Below, in pieces: positions 45,211 through 53,181 of a DNA stretch of 64,000 bases. The stretch covers positions 434,001 to 498,000 of the forward strand of contig NZ_FRBX01000003.1 in the NCBI RefSeq assembly GCF_900142715.1. Direction: 5' to 3'. Position numbers and translations under genes: made by a program. Source of the DNA: Flavobacterium pectinovorum (GTDB lineage: Bacteria; Bacteroidota; Bacteroidia; Flavobacteriales; Flavobacteriaceae). Below the pieces are notes generated by a model, which ran no database searches, was not told the origin of the DNA, and worked only from the letters and a program-made list of their open reading frames with translations. Within the stretch, counting starts at the first letter, position 1. Every line of letters begins with the position of its first letter.

Positions 45211-46791
45211 CTACAAAATATAATCGGTATTAATGAAGTTTGATTCTTTGCTGTTTAGCAATTCCTGCAAAATTTCATTATTGTAAGCGATATCTTTTGA
45301 AGCTACAAACGTACGAATTGAGAATGAACGCAATGCATCCGGGATACTTAAAGTTCCTACGGCAGAATCTTTACGACCTGTAAAAGGGAAAGCATCAGGG
45401 CCTCTTTGGCAAGAACTGTTCAGGTTTACTCTGCACACTAAATTCACTAAAGAATCGATAAGTGGAGCCAAAGTTTTAATATCTTTTCCGAACAAACTTA
45501 CTTGTTGTCCGTAATTTGATTCGGCCATATCATCCAGAGGTTCATCAATATGTTTAAATGAGATAATTGGCACTACAGGTCCAAATTGTTCTTCGTGATA
45601 AACTCTCATTTCTTTATTTACCGGAAATAAAACTGCCGGAAAAATATAATTTTCGGTATGTTTTCCACCTTTTTCATTCAGGATTTTTGCTCCTTTAGAA
45701 GTTGCATCATCAATTAATCCCTGAATATAGGCTGGCTTATCTGTTTCAGGAAGCGGTGTCAACGAAGCATTTTTATCCCAAGGATTTCCAAATACTAATG
45801 CGTCAACTTTTTCAGAAAAACGTCTGTTAAATTCTTCTGCAATAGATTCGTGAACGTATAATACCTTTAGAGCCGTACAACGCTGTCCGTTAAAAGATAA
45901 AGAACCTGCAATACATTCCTGAATTGCCAAATCCAAATCGGCATCCGGTAAAACGATCGCCGGGTTTTTGGCTTCTAAACCTAAAATCAAACGTAATCTG
46001 TTTTTATTAGGGTGTTGATCCTGCAAAGCAATCGCTGATTTACTGTTCCCGATTAATGCCAAAACATCAATTTTCCCTGATTTCATGATTGGAGAAGCAA
46101 TTTCACGGCCTCTTCCATAAACAATATTAATTACACCTTTTGGGAAACTGCTTCTAAAAGCATGCAATAATGGCGAAATACATAAAACACCATGTTTTGC
46201 CGGTTTAAAAATTACAGTATTTCCCATAATCAAAGCCGGAATCAATAACGAAAAAGTTTCGTTAAGCGGATAATTGTAAGGTCCAAGGCATAAAACAACA
46301 CCCAAAGGTCCGCGGCGAATCATGGCATTTACACCTTGTACTTTTTCAAAATGAGAACTACGTCCGTTTAGTTCTTTATAACTATCAATCGTATCCTGAA
46401 TATATTCTACCGTTCTGTCAAATTCTTTTTGCGAATCGCCAAGATTTTTTCCAATTTCCCACATCAAAAGTTTCACCACTTCTTCGCGGGTATCCTTCAT
46501 TTGTCTTACGAAATTCTCCATGCATTTAATTCGGTCTGCCACTTTCATCGTTGGCCATAAACCCTGACCTTTATGGTATGCACCATTGGCAGCCTCAACA
46601 ACTTCTGCTGCTTCTTTTTCTCCCATAAACGGGATTGATCCTAATAATGTTGGCGAGTATTTTTCTGTAGAAGAAATCGTCGAAAAAACAGGAGTTGTTT
46701 GTCCTGTCCATTGTTTCAATTCTCCATTTACAAGATAAGTGTCTTGATTTATTAGTGTTTTAATCTGATATTCTTCGGGTATAAAACTCAT
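45211..46791 (-). CDS. gapN: NADP-dependent non-phosphorylating glyceraldehyde-3-phosphate dehydrogenase
   Basis: Oxidises glyceraldehyde 3-phosphate to 3-phosphoglycerate with NADP+, bypassing one ATP-forming step and supplying NADPH. It is a 526-aa aldehyde dehydrogenase superfamily protein; cytoplasmic. Cofactor-domain segments include [20 protein letters not shown] and VIFKPAKHG; general-base Glu is in [12 protein letters not shown] (around 271); catalytic Cys305 is in NGQRCTALK; then [11 protein letters not shown]. The PYNYPLNE and [15 protein letters not shown] segments fit GapN rather than other aldehyde dehydrogenases. It is monocistronic. Confidence 0.88.
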   Translation of the reverse strand: MSFIPEEYQIKTLINQDTYLVNGELKQWTGQTTPVFSTISSTEKYSPTLLGSIPFMGEKEAAEVVEAANGAYHKGQGLWPTMKVADRIKCMENFVRQMKDTREEVVKLLMWEIGKNLGDSQKEFDRTVEYIQDTIDSYKELNGRSSHFEKVQGVNAMIRRGPLGVVLCLGPYNYPLNETFSLLIPALIMGNTVIFKPAKHGVLCISPLLHAFRSSFPKGVINIVYGRGREIASPIMKSGKIDVLALIGNSKSAIALQDQHPNKNRLRLILGLEAKNPAIVLPDADLDLAIQECIAGSLSFNGQRCTALKVLYVHESIAEEFNRRFSEKVDALVFGNPWDKNASLTPLPETDKPAYIQGLIDDATSKGAKILNEKGGKHTENYIFPAVLFPVNKEMRVYHEEQFGPVVPIISFKHIDEPLDDMAESNYGQQVSLFGKDIKTLAPLIDSLVNLVCRVNLNSSCQRGPDAFPFTGRKDSAVGTLSIPDALRSFSIRTFVASKDIAYNNEILQELLNSKESNFINTDYIL

Positions 46792-46841
46792 AATCTGGTA
46801 ATTTTTATAGTTTGGTTATTAATAGCAATTTCAAAAGAAAA

Positions 46842-46862
46842 AAGAGGCCTTTTATGCCTCTT
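46842..46862 (-). terminator. terminator of the rhodanese gene
   Basis: AAGAGGC / GCCTCTT 7-bp stem, with a T run on the minus strand, 9 bp after the rhodanese stop codon. Confidence 0.6.
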
Positions 46863-46870
46863 CTTCACTT

Positions 46871-47182
46871 TTATGGGTTTATAGTTTCGCCTTCCCAATC
46901 CAGGATTCCGCCAAGCAGGTTATAGGCATTTTGTATACCTAACTCATTCATTACCTGACATGCTTTGGCACTTCTTGCTCCAGAACGGCAATACACATAA
47001 TAATTTTTATTTTTGTCAAGTTCTTCGATTTCATAAATAAATCCCTGACCTTTATTGATATCAATATTTACGGCATTTTCGATATAACCGTCATTAAATT
47101 CGTCTTCAGTTCTTACGTCCAGTATAACTGCATTCTCGTCAGCAGCAAGCTGATTAACCCAATCTTCTTGTGATAAATTCAT
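46871..47182 (-). CDS. rhodanese-like domain protein
   Basis: Single rhodanese domain of 103 aa, cytoplasmic. AVILDVRTEDEFNDGYI is the N-terminal signature, and the active-site loop is YCRSGARSAKA with the persulfide-carrying Cys near 70. The C-terminus ends in LLGGILDWEG. Such proteins carry sulfane sulfur. It is divergent from a Crp/Fnr-type regulator gene and close to TauE/SafE, CstB-like and YeeE genes, supporting a role in persulfide handling. Confidence 0.9.
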   Translation of the reverse strand: MNLSQEDWVNQLAADENAVILDVRTEDEFNDGYIENAVNIDINKGQGFIYEIEELDKNKNYYVYCRSGARSAKACQVMNELGIQNAYNLLGGILDWEGETINP

Positions 47183-47633
47183 AATATGTGTTTTTTGTAA
47201 AATTACGACGTTTCTATTAATTAAAAACGTACCAAATGCGATTTCGATTATTATTCTCAGAAAACGTTTTAGAGAAAGTATAATAATCAGTGAAATACAA
47301 ATTTACTTACTATTTTTAAAAATATACTCTATAAAATCGATGGAAAATAGGTTTTTTGCATTTACGTAAAATACATCTTAAAAATAGTTTTCTGACAATT
47401 AATAACGTTTCAATCTGCTATCTTTGTATAATATTATGTTCTTTAATCTTAATTTGATAAAAAAAGTTTACCACGAATTGCTCTAATTTTTACGAATAAA
47501 TTAGTGATGAAGTTTTTTTGCCACAGATTAAAAAATTAAAATGATTAAAATTGTTCGCCACGAATTTCACTAATTTTCACTAATTAATTAGTGCTGATTC
47601 GTGAAATTCGTGGCAAAAAAGCAAACCAGATAC
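47183..47633. other. intergenic region with promoter box and hairpin repeats
   Basis: The 451-bp divergent gap contains a plus-strand -7 box TATCTTTG at 47419-47426, then degenerate repeats (ACCACGAATTGC, GCCACAGATTAAA), and the strong palindrome 47557-47614 directly before the Crp/Fnr start. No further gene is visible. Confidence 0.5.
47557..47614. repeat. palindromic repeat in the leader of the Crp/Fnr gene
   Basis: 14-bp perfect arms GCCACGAATTTCAC / GTGAAATTCGTGGC enclose a second perfect palindrome CACTAATTAATTAGTG (47578-47593). It ends 19 bp before the ATG of the regulator, so in the transcript it would place a hairpin near the ribosome entry site. Confidence 0.7.
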
Positions 47634-48260
47634 ATGCAAAATTCATTACAAAACATATTTCCCAATTTCTCCAGCGAACTTATTTCTACTATTGAAGAAA
47701 ATGGAAGCGCACAGGATTTTGAAGCAGGAACCATTTTAATGCGTACCGGACAATACATTAAAAACACAGTTTTGATTACCAAAGGAAAAATCAAAATTTA
47801 TCGTGAAGGCGAAGATGGCGGCGAATTTTTAATGTATTATTTACAACCGGGACAAGCGTGTGCAATTTCTATGATTTGTACTGCCAAAAGCGAGAAAAGC
47901 CAGATTATGGCAAAAGTTGTCGAAGATGTTTCGGTTATGATGATTCCGCTGCAAATGATGGACAAATGGATGATGGAACACAGAACATGGTATGAATTTG
48001 TAATTGAAACTTATCGAAGCCGTTTTGAAGAAGTCTTAGAAGTTGTCGATAATATTGCTTTCCGTTCTATGGACGAGCGTTTAGAATTTTATCTAAAAAG
48101 ACATTCTGATGCCTGTGGCTGTTCTGAAGTAAAATTATCGCATCAGGAAATCGCAACCGAATTAAATACTTCACGCGAAGTCGTATCCAGATTACTCAAA
48201 AAAATGGAACAACGCGGTTTGGTCAAACTTAACCGCAATCAGATTGAGCTTTTAAAGTAA
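47634..48260 (+). CDS. Crp/Fnr-family transcriptional regulator
   Basis: Regulator of about 208 aa. The N-terminal cyclic-nucleotide-binding fold (DFEAGTILMRTGQYIKN; FLMYYLQPGQACAISM) is joined by a long helix to a winged helix-turn-helix (LSHQEIATELNTSREVVSRL, then LKKMEQRGLV). Cysteines near CAISMICTA and DACGCSEV could respond to redox or sulfur, but no iron-sulfur motif is evident. A GTG 11 codons upstream lies within the repeat hairpin, so the ATG at 47634 is preferred. It probably controls the neighbouring TauE/SafE and CstB-like genes, whose promoters share a motif. Confidence 0.85.
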   Translation: MQNSLQNIFPNFSSELISTIEENGSAQDFEAGTILMRTGQYIKNTVLITKGKIKIYREGEDGGEFLMYYLQPGQACAISMICTAKSEKSQIMAKVVEDVSVMMIPLQMMDKWMMEHRTWYEFVIETYRSRFEEVLEVVDNIAFRSMDERLEFYLKRHSDACGCSEVKLSHQEIATELNTSREVVSRLLKKMEQRGLVKLNRNQIELLK

Positions 48261-48265
48261 AAAAA

Positions 48266-48457
48266 GCCCGCGGATTTTACGGATTAAACCGGTTTTCACT
48301 GATTTTCTTTTGTCAGTTCGAGCGTCCCGAAACTTCGGGAGAGAACTCACAATGCATATCTCCCGAAGTTTCGGGACGCTCGAACTGACAAATTAGAACT
48401 TTTAAAATTAAAAAAAATAATCTGCGACAATCCGTTTAATCCGCCAAATCCGCGGGC
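48266..48457. repeat. nested inverted repeat (two palindrome layers)
   Basis: Outer arms of 24 bp (48266-48289 / 48434-48457; 22 of 24 pairs, GCCCGCGGATTT...GGATTAAAC) enclose inner perfect 34-bp arms (48309-48342 / 48359-48392) that include CCCGAAACTTCGGG. Both layers contain motifs seen in other repeats of this window. It fills most of the gap after the Crp/Fnr gene. Confidence 0.85.
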
Positions 48458-48488
48458 AAAAAAAATCCGCAAGCAAAAAAACTCTTAT

Positions 48489-48532
48489 GTGATAAATGTT
48501 ACTGTACATTTCTAATTAACGAAGCACCTTTG
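48489..48532 (+). promoter_or_regulatory. operator and promoter of the TauE/SafE gene
   Basis: GTGATAAATGTTAC (48489-48502), centred 29.5 bp before a -7 box CACCTTTG (48525-48532). The complement of the site before the CstB-like gene reads GTGACTAATGTTAC (12 of 14 identical), at the same distance from its box. It is a candidate binding site for the Crp/Fnr protein. Confidence 0.6.
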
Positions 48533-48548
48533 CATAAAAACAAATGCA

Positions 48549-49334
48549 ATGGAATATTTAGGATATTTTGCTTCAATCATTATCGGGATTTCGCTTGGCT
48601 TAATTGGTGGGGGCGGATCTATATTAACGATTCCGATTTTGGTGTATTTATTTAAAGTAAATCCGGAGCAAGCCACTTCTTATTCTTTATTTATTGTTGG
48701 ATTAACCGCAATGTTTGGGAGTTACAGCCATTACAAAATGGGAAATCTTAAACTAAAATCGGCTTTGTATTTTGCGATTCCTTCTGTGATTTCGATTCTG
48801 ATTATTCGCGAAGTTATTTTTCCTCAAATTGCTTCGACTTTATTTTCGATTGCTTCTTATTCTGTTTCCAAAGATTTTCTGATTATGATCATCTTTTCGG
48901 TATTGATGATTACGGCTGCGATTTCGATGATTCGAAAAAACCAACCCGAAATAAAAGGTGCCGAAACGAATTACTTTCAACTTAGTTTTATAGGTTTTAT
49001 TGTCGGCATCATAACCGGATTTCTAGGTGCAGGCGGCGGATTTTTGATTATTCCTGCCCTTCTCTTCTTCGCGAAATTACCCATGAAACAAGCCGTTGGA
49101 ACTTCATTATTAATTATCTCAATCAATTCTTCGATAGGCTTCGCAGGAGATTTATACATCGGAACCCCCATAAATTATCCTTTTTTATTAGGCATTTCGG
49201 CAATGGCACTCATGGGAATGATAATTGGAAGCCAGCTTTCTAAAAAAATAGACGGAACAAAACTGAAACCTATTTTTGGCTGGTTTGTTCTCGTTATGGG
49301 ATTTTATATTATCACAAAAGAGGTTTTATTTTAG
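48549..49334 (+). CDS. TauE/SafE-family sulfite/anion exporter
   Basis: Inner-membrane permease, 261 aa, with about eight hydrophobic segments and the duplicated glycine-rich motif of the family: ISLGLIGGGGSILTIPIL near the start and GIITGFLGAGGGFLIIPALL near 150-170. Family members export sulfite, sulfoacetate or other organosulfur anions. It is downstream of the Crp/Fnr gene and shares an operator motif with the CstB-like gene, which yields sulfite or thiosulfate, so sulfite export is a reasonable inference. Confidence 0.88.
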   Translation: MEYLGYFASIIIGISLGLIGGGGSILTIPILVYLFKVNPEQATSYSLFIVGLTAMFGSYSHYKMGNLKLKSALYFAIPSVISILIIREVIFPQIASTLFSIASYSVSKDFLIMIIFSVLMITAAISMIRKNQPEIKGAETNYFQLSFIGFIVGIITGFLGAGGGFLIIPALLFFAKLPMKQAVGTSLLIISINSSIGFAGDLYIGTPINYPFLLGISAMALMGMIIGSQLSKKIDGTKLKPIFGWFVLVMGFYIITKEVLF

Positions 49335-49349
49335 TTCACTTGTAGAGTA

Positions 49350-49424
49350 ATCTTTGTCAAAGTTTTAAATTTTGGCAAAGATGAAACTAAAAAAATCCGT
49401 TTATTTCAGGAAATAAGCGGATTT
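49350..49424 (+). terminator. tandem terminator-like hairpins after TauE/SafE
   Basis: First, ATCTTTGTCAAAG paired with TTTGGCAAAGAT (49350-49382), then AAATCCGTTTATTTC / GAAATAAGCGGATTT (49393-49424, 14 of 15 pairs), followed by a T-rich stretch. They lie 15 to 90 bp after the TauE/SafE stop. Confidence 0.6.
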
Positions 49425-49430
49425 GTATTT

Positions 49431-49548
49431 TTTGGGCGTTTTCGCCGCGGCGAACGGGCTATCCGCTATATTCCCGATTAACAAAAACTACGACTAAAAA
49501 GCCTTGTTTTTCTAAATCGGGAGATACCGTTCCTATCCCTAACGCAAC
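49431..49548. repeat. dispersed structured element, copy B
   Basis: TTTGGGCGTT ... CGGGCTATCCGCT ... CCTATCCCTAACGCAAC as in copy A (23961-24055). The first internal hairpin here is the perfect palindrome TTCGCCGCGGCGAA. The second is formed by CCCGATT / AATCGGG with an inner AAAAAC / GTTTTT. The sequence differs between copies while base-pairing is kept. Confidence 0.65.
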
Positions 49549-49645
49549 TAGAGTAAACAAGAAGTTTATTTCATTAATTAAATTTAAGGAAGCAATCTCA
49601 CTACAACAATCAACTTTTAAACGGCATAAAAGACAATAGCATTTG

Positions 49646-49680
49646 AATCTTTGTCAAAGTTTAAAACTTTGACAAAGATT
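49646..49680. repeat. 17-bp perfect palindrome
   Basis: AATCTTTGTCAAAGTTT / AAACTTTGACAAAGATT around a single central base, downstream of cydB (minus strand) and similar to the hairpin at 49350. The two copies flank structured element B. It may also act as a terminator. Confidence 0.7.
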
Positions 49681-49724
49681 TTACAGCGAAAATTAATTCG
49701 TGAATTCGTGGCTAACAAAAAAAC

Positions 49725-50801
49725 CTAATGCTCCCCATACCCAATATCATCCATCTTCCCACTAAAAACGCGATATTGAATAATAAAATAAATAATCACC
49801 AAAAACAAAGCGATAAAAAACCAGCTCAGTCCGGCGTTTAAACCGTATTCTCCGGCCGCGGTATTATAAATCGTAAGAGATGGATTTACTTTATTTGTTG
49901 AAGGCAAAACATTTGGAAAAATCGAAACAGCTGTTGAAGCAAATCCACCAACTAAAAATAAAGACGAGAATATAAATCCGTGGCCGTCTTTTTTGAACGA
50001 ACGCACTTTGAATAATCCTAAAATACCAACAAAAGCCATTACAGGAAAAAACCAGAGAATTGGTGTTTCAATAAAATTATGAAACGGTTCAGGCTCAATA
50101 AAATGCCAGATTTGCAGGGATATACAAACCAAAACCAATAAACCAATATTCAGTTTGAAAACCATATTTTTAAGTTGCGGATTCAAGTCTGAATTGGTTT
50201 TAAAAACAATCCAATTGGCACCGTGAATCATTAAAGCAACAACGCTCACAATTCCCAGAAAAAGTGTAAACCAATCTATAATTCCCAATTCATTTGCCTG
50301 CGGACTAAACGTTGGATTCCATAAAGGCAAAAAGAAAAAATGTGGTTCTTGTGTTGAAACACCGTTTTGCACCATTCCGAGATTGACACCACGAACAATA
50401 TTTCCTAAAGCAATTCCGAAGAACAGTGCTAAAAGCAAACTCGCGATTCCGAAAGCTTTATCCCAAATTGCTTCCCACATTGGGTGATGCACTTGTCCTC
50501 GCATTTCTAATCCTATGGCACGAAAAATCAAAAGCCATAAAATCATGATCAAAGGCAAATAAAATCCGCTGAAAGAAGAAGCATATAAAGTTGGGAAAGC
50601 AAAAAATAAAACTCCCCCGGCAGCGATCAACCAAACTTCATTGGCATCCCAAAACGGACCAATGGAATTGGTGATTGCTTTTTTATCTTTTTCTGTTTTG
50701 GCAAAAAATAAATGTATAATTCCTGCTCCAAAATCATAACCGTCCAGTACAATATAAACGGCCAGAATTCCCATTAAAACTACGTACCAAAAAAATTCCA
50801 T
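49725..50801 (-). CDS. cydB: cytochrome bd ubiquinol/menaquinol oxidase subunit II
   Basis: Inner-membrane subunit of the high-affinity bd oxidase, 358 aa with about eight to nine membrane helices. Begins MEFFWYVVLMGILAVYIVLDGYDFGAGIIHLFF, with the signature DGYDFGAG; then GPFWDANEVWLIAAGGVLFF near 48-68 and YASSFSGFYLPL. It is 2 bp downstream of cydA and translated with it. No small cydX-like frame was recognised downstream. Confidence 0.93.
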   Translation of the reverse strand: MEFFWYVVLMGILAVYIVLDGYDFGAGIIHLFFAKTEKDKKAITNSIGPFWDANEVWLIAAGGVLFFAFPTLYASSFSGFYLPLIMILWLLIFRAIGLEMRGQVHHPMWEAIWDKAFGIASLLLALFFGIALGNIVRGVNLGMVQNGVSTQEPHFFFLPLWNPTFSPQANELGIIDWFTLFLGIVSVVALMIHGANWIVFKTNSDLNPQLKNMVFKLNIGLLVLVCISLQIWHFIEPEPFHNFIETPILWFFPVMAFVGILGLFKVRSFKKDGHGFIFSSLFLVGGFASTAVSIFPNVLPSTNKVNPSLTIYNTAAGEYGLNAGLSWFFIALFLVIIYFIIQYRVFSGKMDDIGYGEH

Positions 50802-50803
50802 AC

Positions 50804-52150
50804 TTATATTTTTTCTGTTGAAAGTTCCACATGATGCGGACCTTTATTGATAATTTTTCCAATTAAAAGCAAAAACAGCATACCGAGTAAAAGATACAAT
50901 CCTATAAAACCTAATAAAGTAAACAAGGTATTTCCTGATGAAACGGTTGGCGATGCACCTTCTGCAGTTCGCAGCAAATTATAAACAAGCCAGGGCTGCC
51001 TTCCTAATTCTGCTGTGTACCAACCTGTTGTATTGGCGATATACGGAAATGGCATCATAAACATGAGCGACCATAAAATCCATTTGGTTTGGTATAATTT
51101 CCCTCTAATTAACTGAAAAAGTGACAAAACCATTAATCCAATAAAAATAGTTCCGAGCCCCACCATAATATGATACGCATAATACAATCCCGAAATATTT
51201 GTTGGATGTAAATCTTCTTCAAACTGATCTAAACCTTTGATTTCCTGATCCCAATTTCCGTAAGTCAGGAAACTCAAAATATTTGGAACAGCGATTTTAT
51301 TGTCTAGTTTTTTGTCTTTTACATCGGGCTGACCAATTAAAACAATTTCTGAACCTTTTTTCTCGGTATGAAAAATTCCTTCCATTGCGGCAAAAGTTAC
51401 GGGTTGGTATTTTACAACGTTTTTAGCCAGTAAATCTCCCGTTGGAACAGCAACAATAACACTCGAAATCAACCCGAAAATTACTCCTGTTTTAAGAAAT
51501 AATCTTCCAAAAGAAACGTTCTTCTGACTCAAAATATAAAAAGCACCTATTCCGGCTACGACAAATGAACTCGTTACCAAAGAAGCCGCCTGATTGTGTA
51601 AATATGAAGGCCACAACCACGGATTGAGAAACAAGGCTTTGAAATTCGTAAGGACAAATTTCCCGTTTTCAAGGATTTCATAACCAACCGGATTCTGCAT
51701 CCACGAATGTGTGGCAATAATCAGATAACCGCTCGCCCAGGAACCAATCATAATTAATACTCCGGTGACAAAATGCCATTTATGTCCGAGAAGTTTTTCT
51801 CCAAATAAAAATATTCCAAGAAATGAGGATTCCAAAAAGAAGGAAAACATGCCTTCCATCGCCAAAGTCTGACCAATAATTCCGCCTGTTAATTCAGAGA
51901 ATTTTGCCCAATTGGTTCCAAACTGAAACTCCATCGGAATTCCGGTTACAACGCCCATTGCAAAATTCAGGGCGAAAATTTTCATCCAGAAATGCGTGGC
52001 ATGATTGTATTGTTCGTTTTTGGTTTTGAGGTATTTCCATTTAAAATAAACAATTATGAGCGAAAGACCCATTGTAAGTTGCGGAAAAAGATAGTGAAAG
52101 GTAATGGTGAAGGCAAATTGCATTCGGTCATAAAAAAGCATTTCTTCCAT
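50804..52150 (-). CDS. cydA: cytochrome bd ubiquinol/menaquinol oxidase subunit I
   Basis: Quinol-oxidising, heme-binding subunit, about 448 aa from the ATG at 52150 (MEEMLFYDRMQFAF). The longer frame to 52189 is rejected because a -7 box (TAAATTTG on the minus strand, 52177-52184) overlaps its start. Heme ligand His19 in FHYLF; MNFAMG-type segment ALNFAMGVVTGIPMEFQFGTN; HSWMQNPVGYEI; YLHNQAASLV; GRQPWLVY in the TAELGRQPW motif. The Q loop is of the short type. Works with CydB to reduce O2 to water at low oxygen and in the presence of sulfide, which fits the neighbouring sulfur genes. Confidence 0.93.
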   Translation of the reverse strand: MEEMLFYDRMQFAFTITFHYLFPQLTMGLSLIIVYFKWKYLKTKNEQYNHATHFWMKIFALNFAMGVVTGIPMEFQFGTNWAKFSELTGGIIGQTLAMEGMFSFFLESSFLGIFLFGEKLLGHKWHFVTGVLIMIGSWASGYLIIATHSWMQNPVGYEILENGKFVLTNFKALFLNPWLWPSYLHNQAASLVTSSFVVAGIGAFYILSQKNVSFGRLFLKTGVIFGLISSVIVAVPTGDLLAKNVVKYQPVTFAAMEGIFHTEKKGSEIVLIGQPDVKDKKLDNKIAVPNILSFLTYGNWDQEIKGLDQFEEDLHPTNISGLYYAYHIMVGLGTIFIGLMVLSLFQLIRGKLYQTKWILWSLMFMMPFPYIANTTGWYTAELGRQPWLVYNLLRTAEGASPTVSSGNTLFTLLGFIGLYLLLGMLFLLLIGKIINKGPHHVELSTEKI

Positions 52151-52176
52151 GAGTGGTATTTGTTTATGAAGTCCCA

Positions 52177-52184
52177 CAAATTTA
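52177..52184 (-). promoter_or_regulatory. -7 promoter box of cydAB
   Basis: TAAATTTG on the minus strand, 26 bp before the cydA ATG at 52150, matching the TAnnTTTG consensus. It decides against the longer upstream start. Confidence 0.55.
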
Positions 52185-52253
52185 CCCATTAAAACCCGAA
52201 ATTCCTGCCTTAAAAAAAACTTTATAACCTGATATTTGTTAAACTTTTCAACA

Positions 52254-52335
52254 AAACATAGCCCGCGGTTTCAACCGCGGGAACTCATGCAAAATCATCA
52301 TACGTTTTCCACGGTTGAAACCGTGGGCTATGTTT
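52254..52335. repeat. CATAGCC-type palindromic repeat
   Basis: 27-bp arms (25 of 27 pairs, AAACATAGCCC-CGGTTTCAACCG), each arm being a palindrome itself (CCGCGGTTTCAACCGCGG). It lies between cydA and the HD-domain gene. The same family occurs at 62849-62876. Confidence 0.8.
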
Positions 52336-52337
52336 AA

Positions 52338-52928
52338 TCATTTTTTCAAAATTCCTTTTGCGACGCTTTCATTTATTAAACTTTCAGCGTAATTCCATAC
52401 AATTTCGGAACCTTCTTTTATAACGCTTTTTTTTTCGTAAACCTTATCATATTTCACATCAAACTCTTTCCAGGTTCCTCCGTTGTTTGAGGTGTTTTGC
52501 AATAAAGGTTCTAATCTGTCCATTGCTTTTGCAAATTTGGCCTCATTGGTTTCACCAGCTTCAAATTCTTCCCAAATTGCAATTAATTCCTCGGCTTGGT
52601 TTTTTGGCAATAAACCAAAAATGCGATTTGCCGCCAATCGTTCCTCATCTGTATTACAATGATTTTTTTCAGAATCGTATATAAAAACATCACCGGAATC
52701 AATTTCGACAATATCATGAATCAAAACCATTTTTACTACTTTCAAAACATCAATTGGTTCATTTGAATGTTCAGCCAGAACAATCGTCATTAATGCCAAA
52801 TGCCAACTGTGTTCTGCATCATTTTCATTTCGGTCGCTATTGAACAATTTCGTTTTTCGCTGAATATATTTTACTTTATCAATTTCTTTTATAAAAGCAA
52901 TTTGATTCAATAAATCTTCTGTGTTCAT
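52338..52928 (-). CDS. HD-domain nucleotidase-like protein (YfbR/HDDC2 type)
   Basis: Metal-dependent phosphohydrolase, about 196 aa from the ATG at 52928 (MNTEDLLNQIAFIKE). A longer frame upstream reads into repeat sequence. HD-superfamily residues are in NDAEHSWHLALMT, VLIHDIVEIDSGD (HD pair) and AKAMDRLEPLLQN. Proteins of this type act on deoxynucleoside 5'-monophosphates. It stands alone between the CATAGCC repeat and the ACCATATAAGT repeat. Confidence 0.85.
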   Translation of the reverse strand: MNTEDLLNQIAFIKEIDKVKYIQRKTKLFNSDRNENDAEHSWHLALMTIVLAEHSNEPIDVLKVVKMVLIHDIVEIDSGDVFIYDSEKNHCNTDEERLAANRIFGLLPKNQAEELIAIWEEFEAGETNEAKFAKAMDRLEPLLQNTSNNGGTWKEFDVKYDKVYEKKSVIKEGSEIVWNYAESLINESVAKGILKK

Positions 52929-52970
52929 AATGATTTTGTTAAGCTGTAAAATTACGTAGATTTTTTTTCT

Positions 52971-53073
52971 ACCATATAAGTAATATAAGTTCAATTTAGT
53001 TTTACGTAACAGATCAGCCTAAGTTTTACAGATTTAAAATCTATCTTAATTTTACTTATATAACTTATATGGT
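52971..53073. repeat. ACCATATAAGT-type inverted repeat, left copy
   Basis: 20-bp arms ACCATATAAGTAATATAAGT / ACTTATATAACTTATATGGT (19 of 20 pairs) separated by about 63 nt. A second copy with the same arms lies after the CstB-like gene (54613-54741), so the pair brackets that gene. Confidence 0.75.
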
Positions 53074-53110
53074 GAAACCGGAAATGTTTTTACACAAAAA
53101 TCAAATTTGT

Positions 53111-53154
53111 GTAACATTAGTCACGCATTTTAAATAAAAACTAAGTTACCTTTG
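53111..53154 (+). promoter_or_regulatory. operator and promoter of the CstB-like gene
   Basis: GTAACATTAGTCAC (53111-53124; complement GTGACTAATGTTAC), centred 29.5 bp before the -7 box TACCTTTG (53147-53154). Same motif and spacing as before the TauE/SafE gene. The ATG at 53182 is 27 bp after the box. Confidence 0.65.
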
Positions 53155-53181
53155 TATTCCCTTATTTTTACAACACATATT

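Noticed and set aside
52237..52253. TGTTAAACTTTTCAACA as an Fnr site for cydAB
   Set aside because: Arms are only 4 bp, it differs from the GTGAYWAATGTTAC motif, and its distance to the cydA box (about 60 bp) is unlike the other sites.
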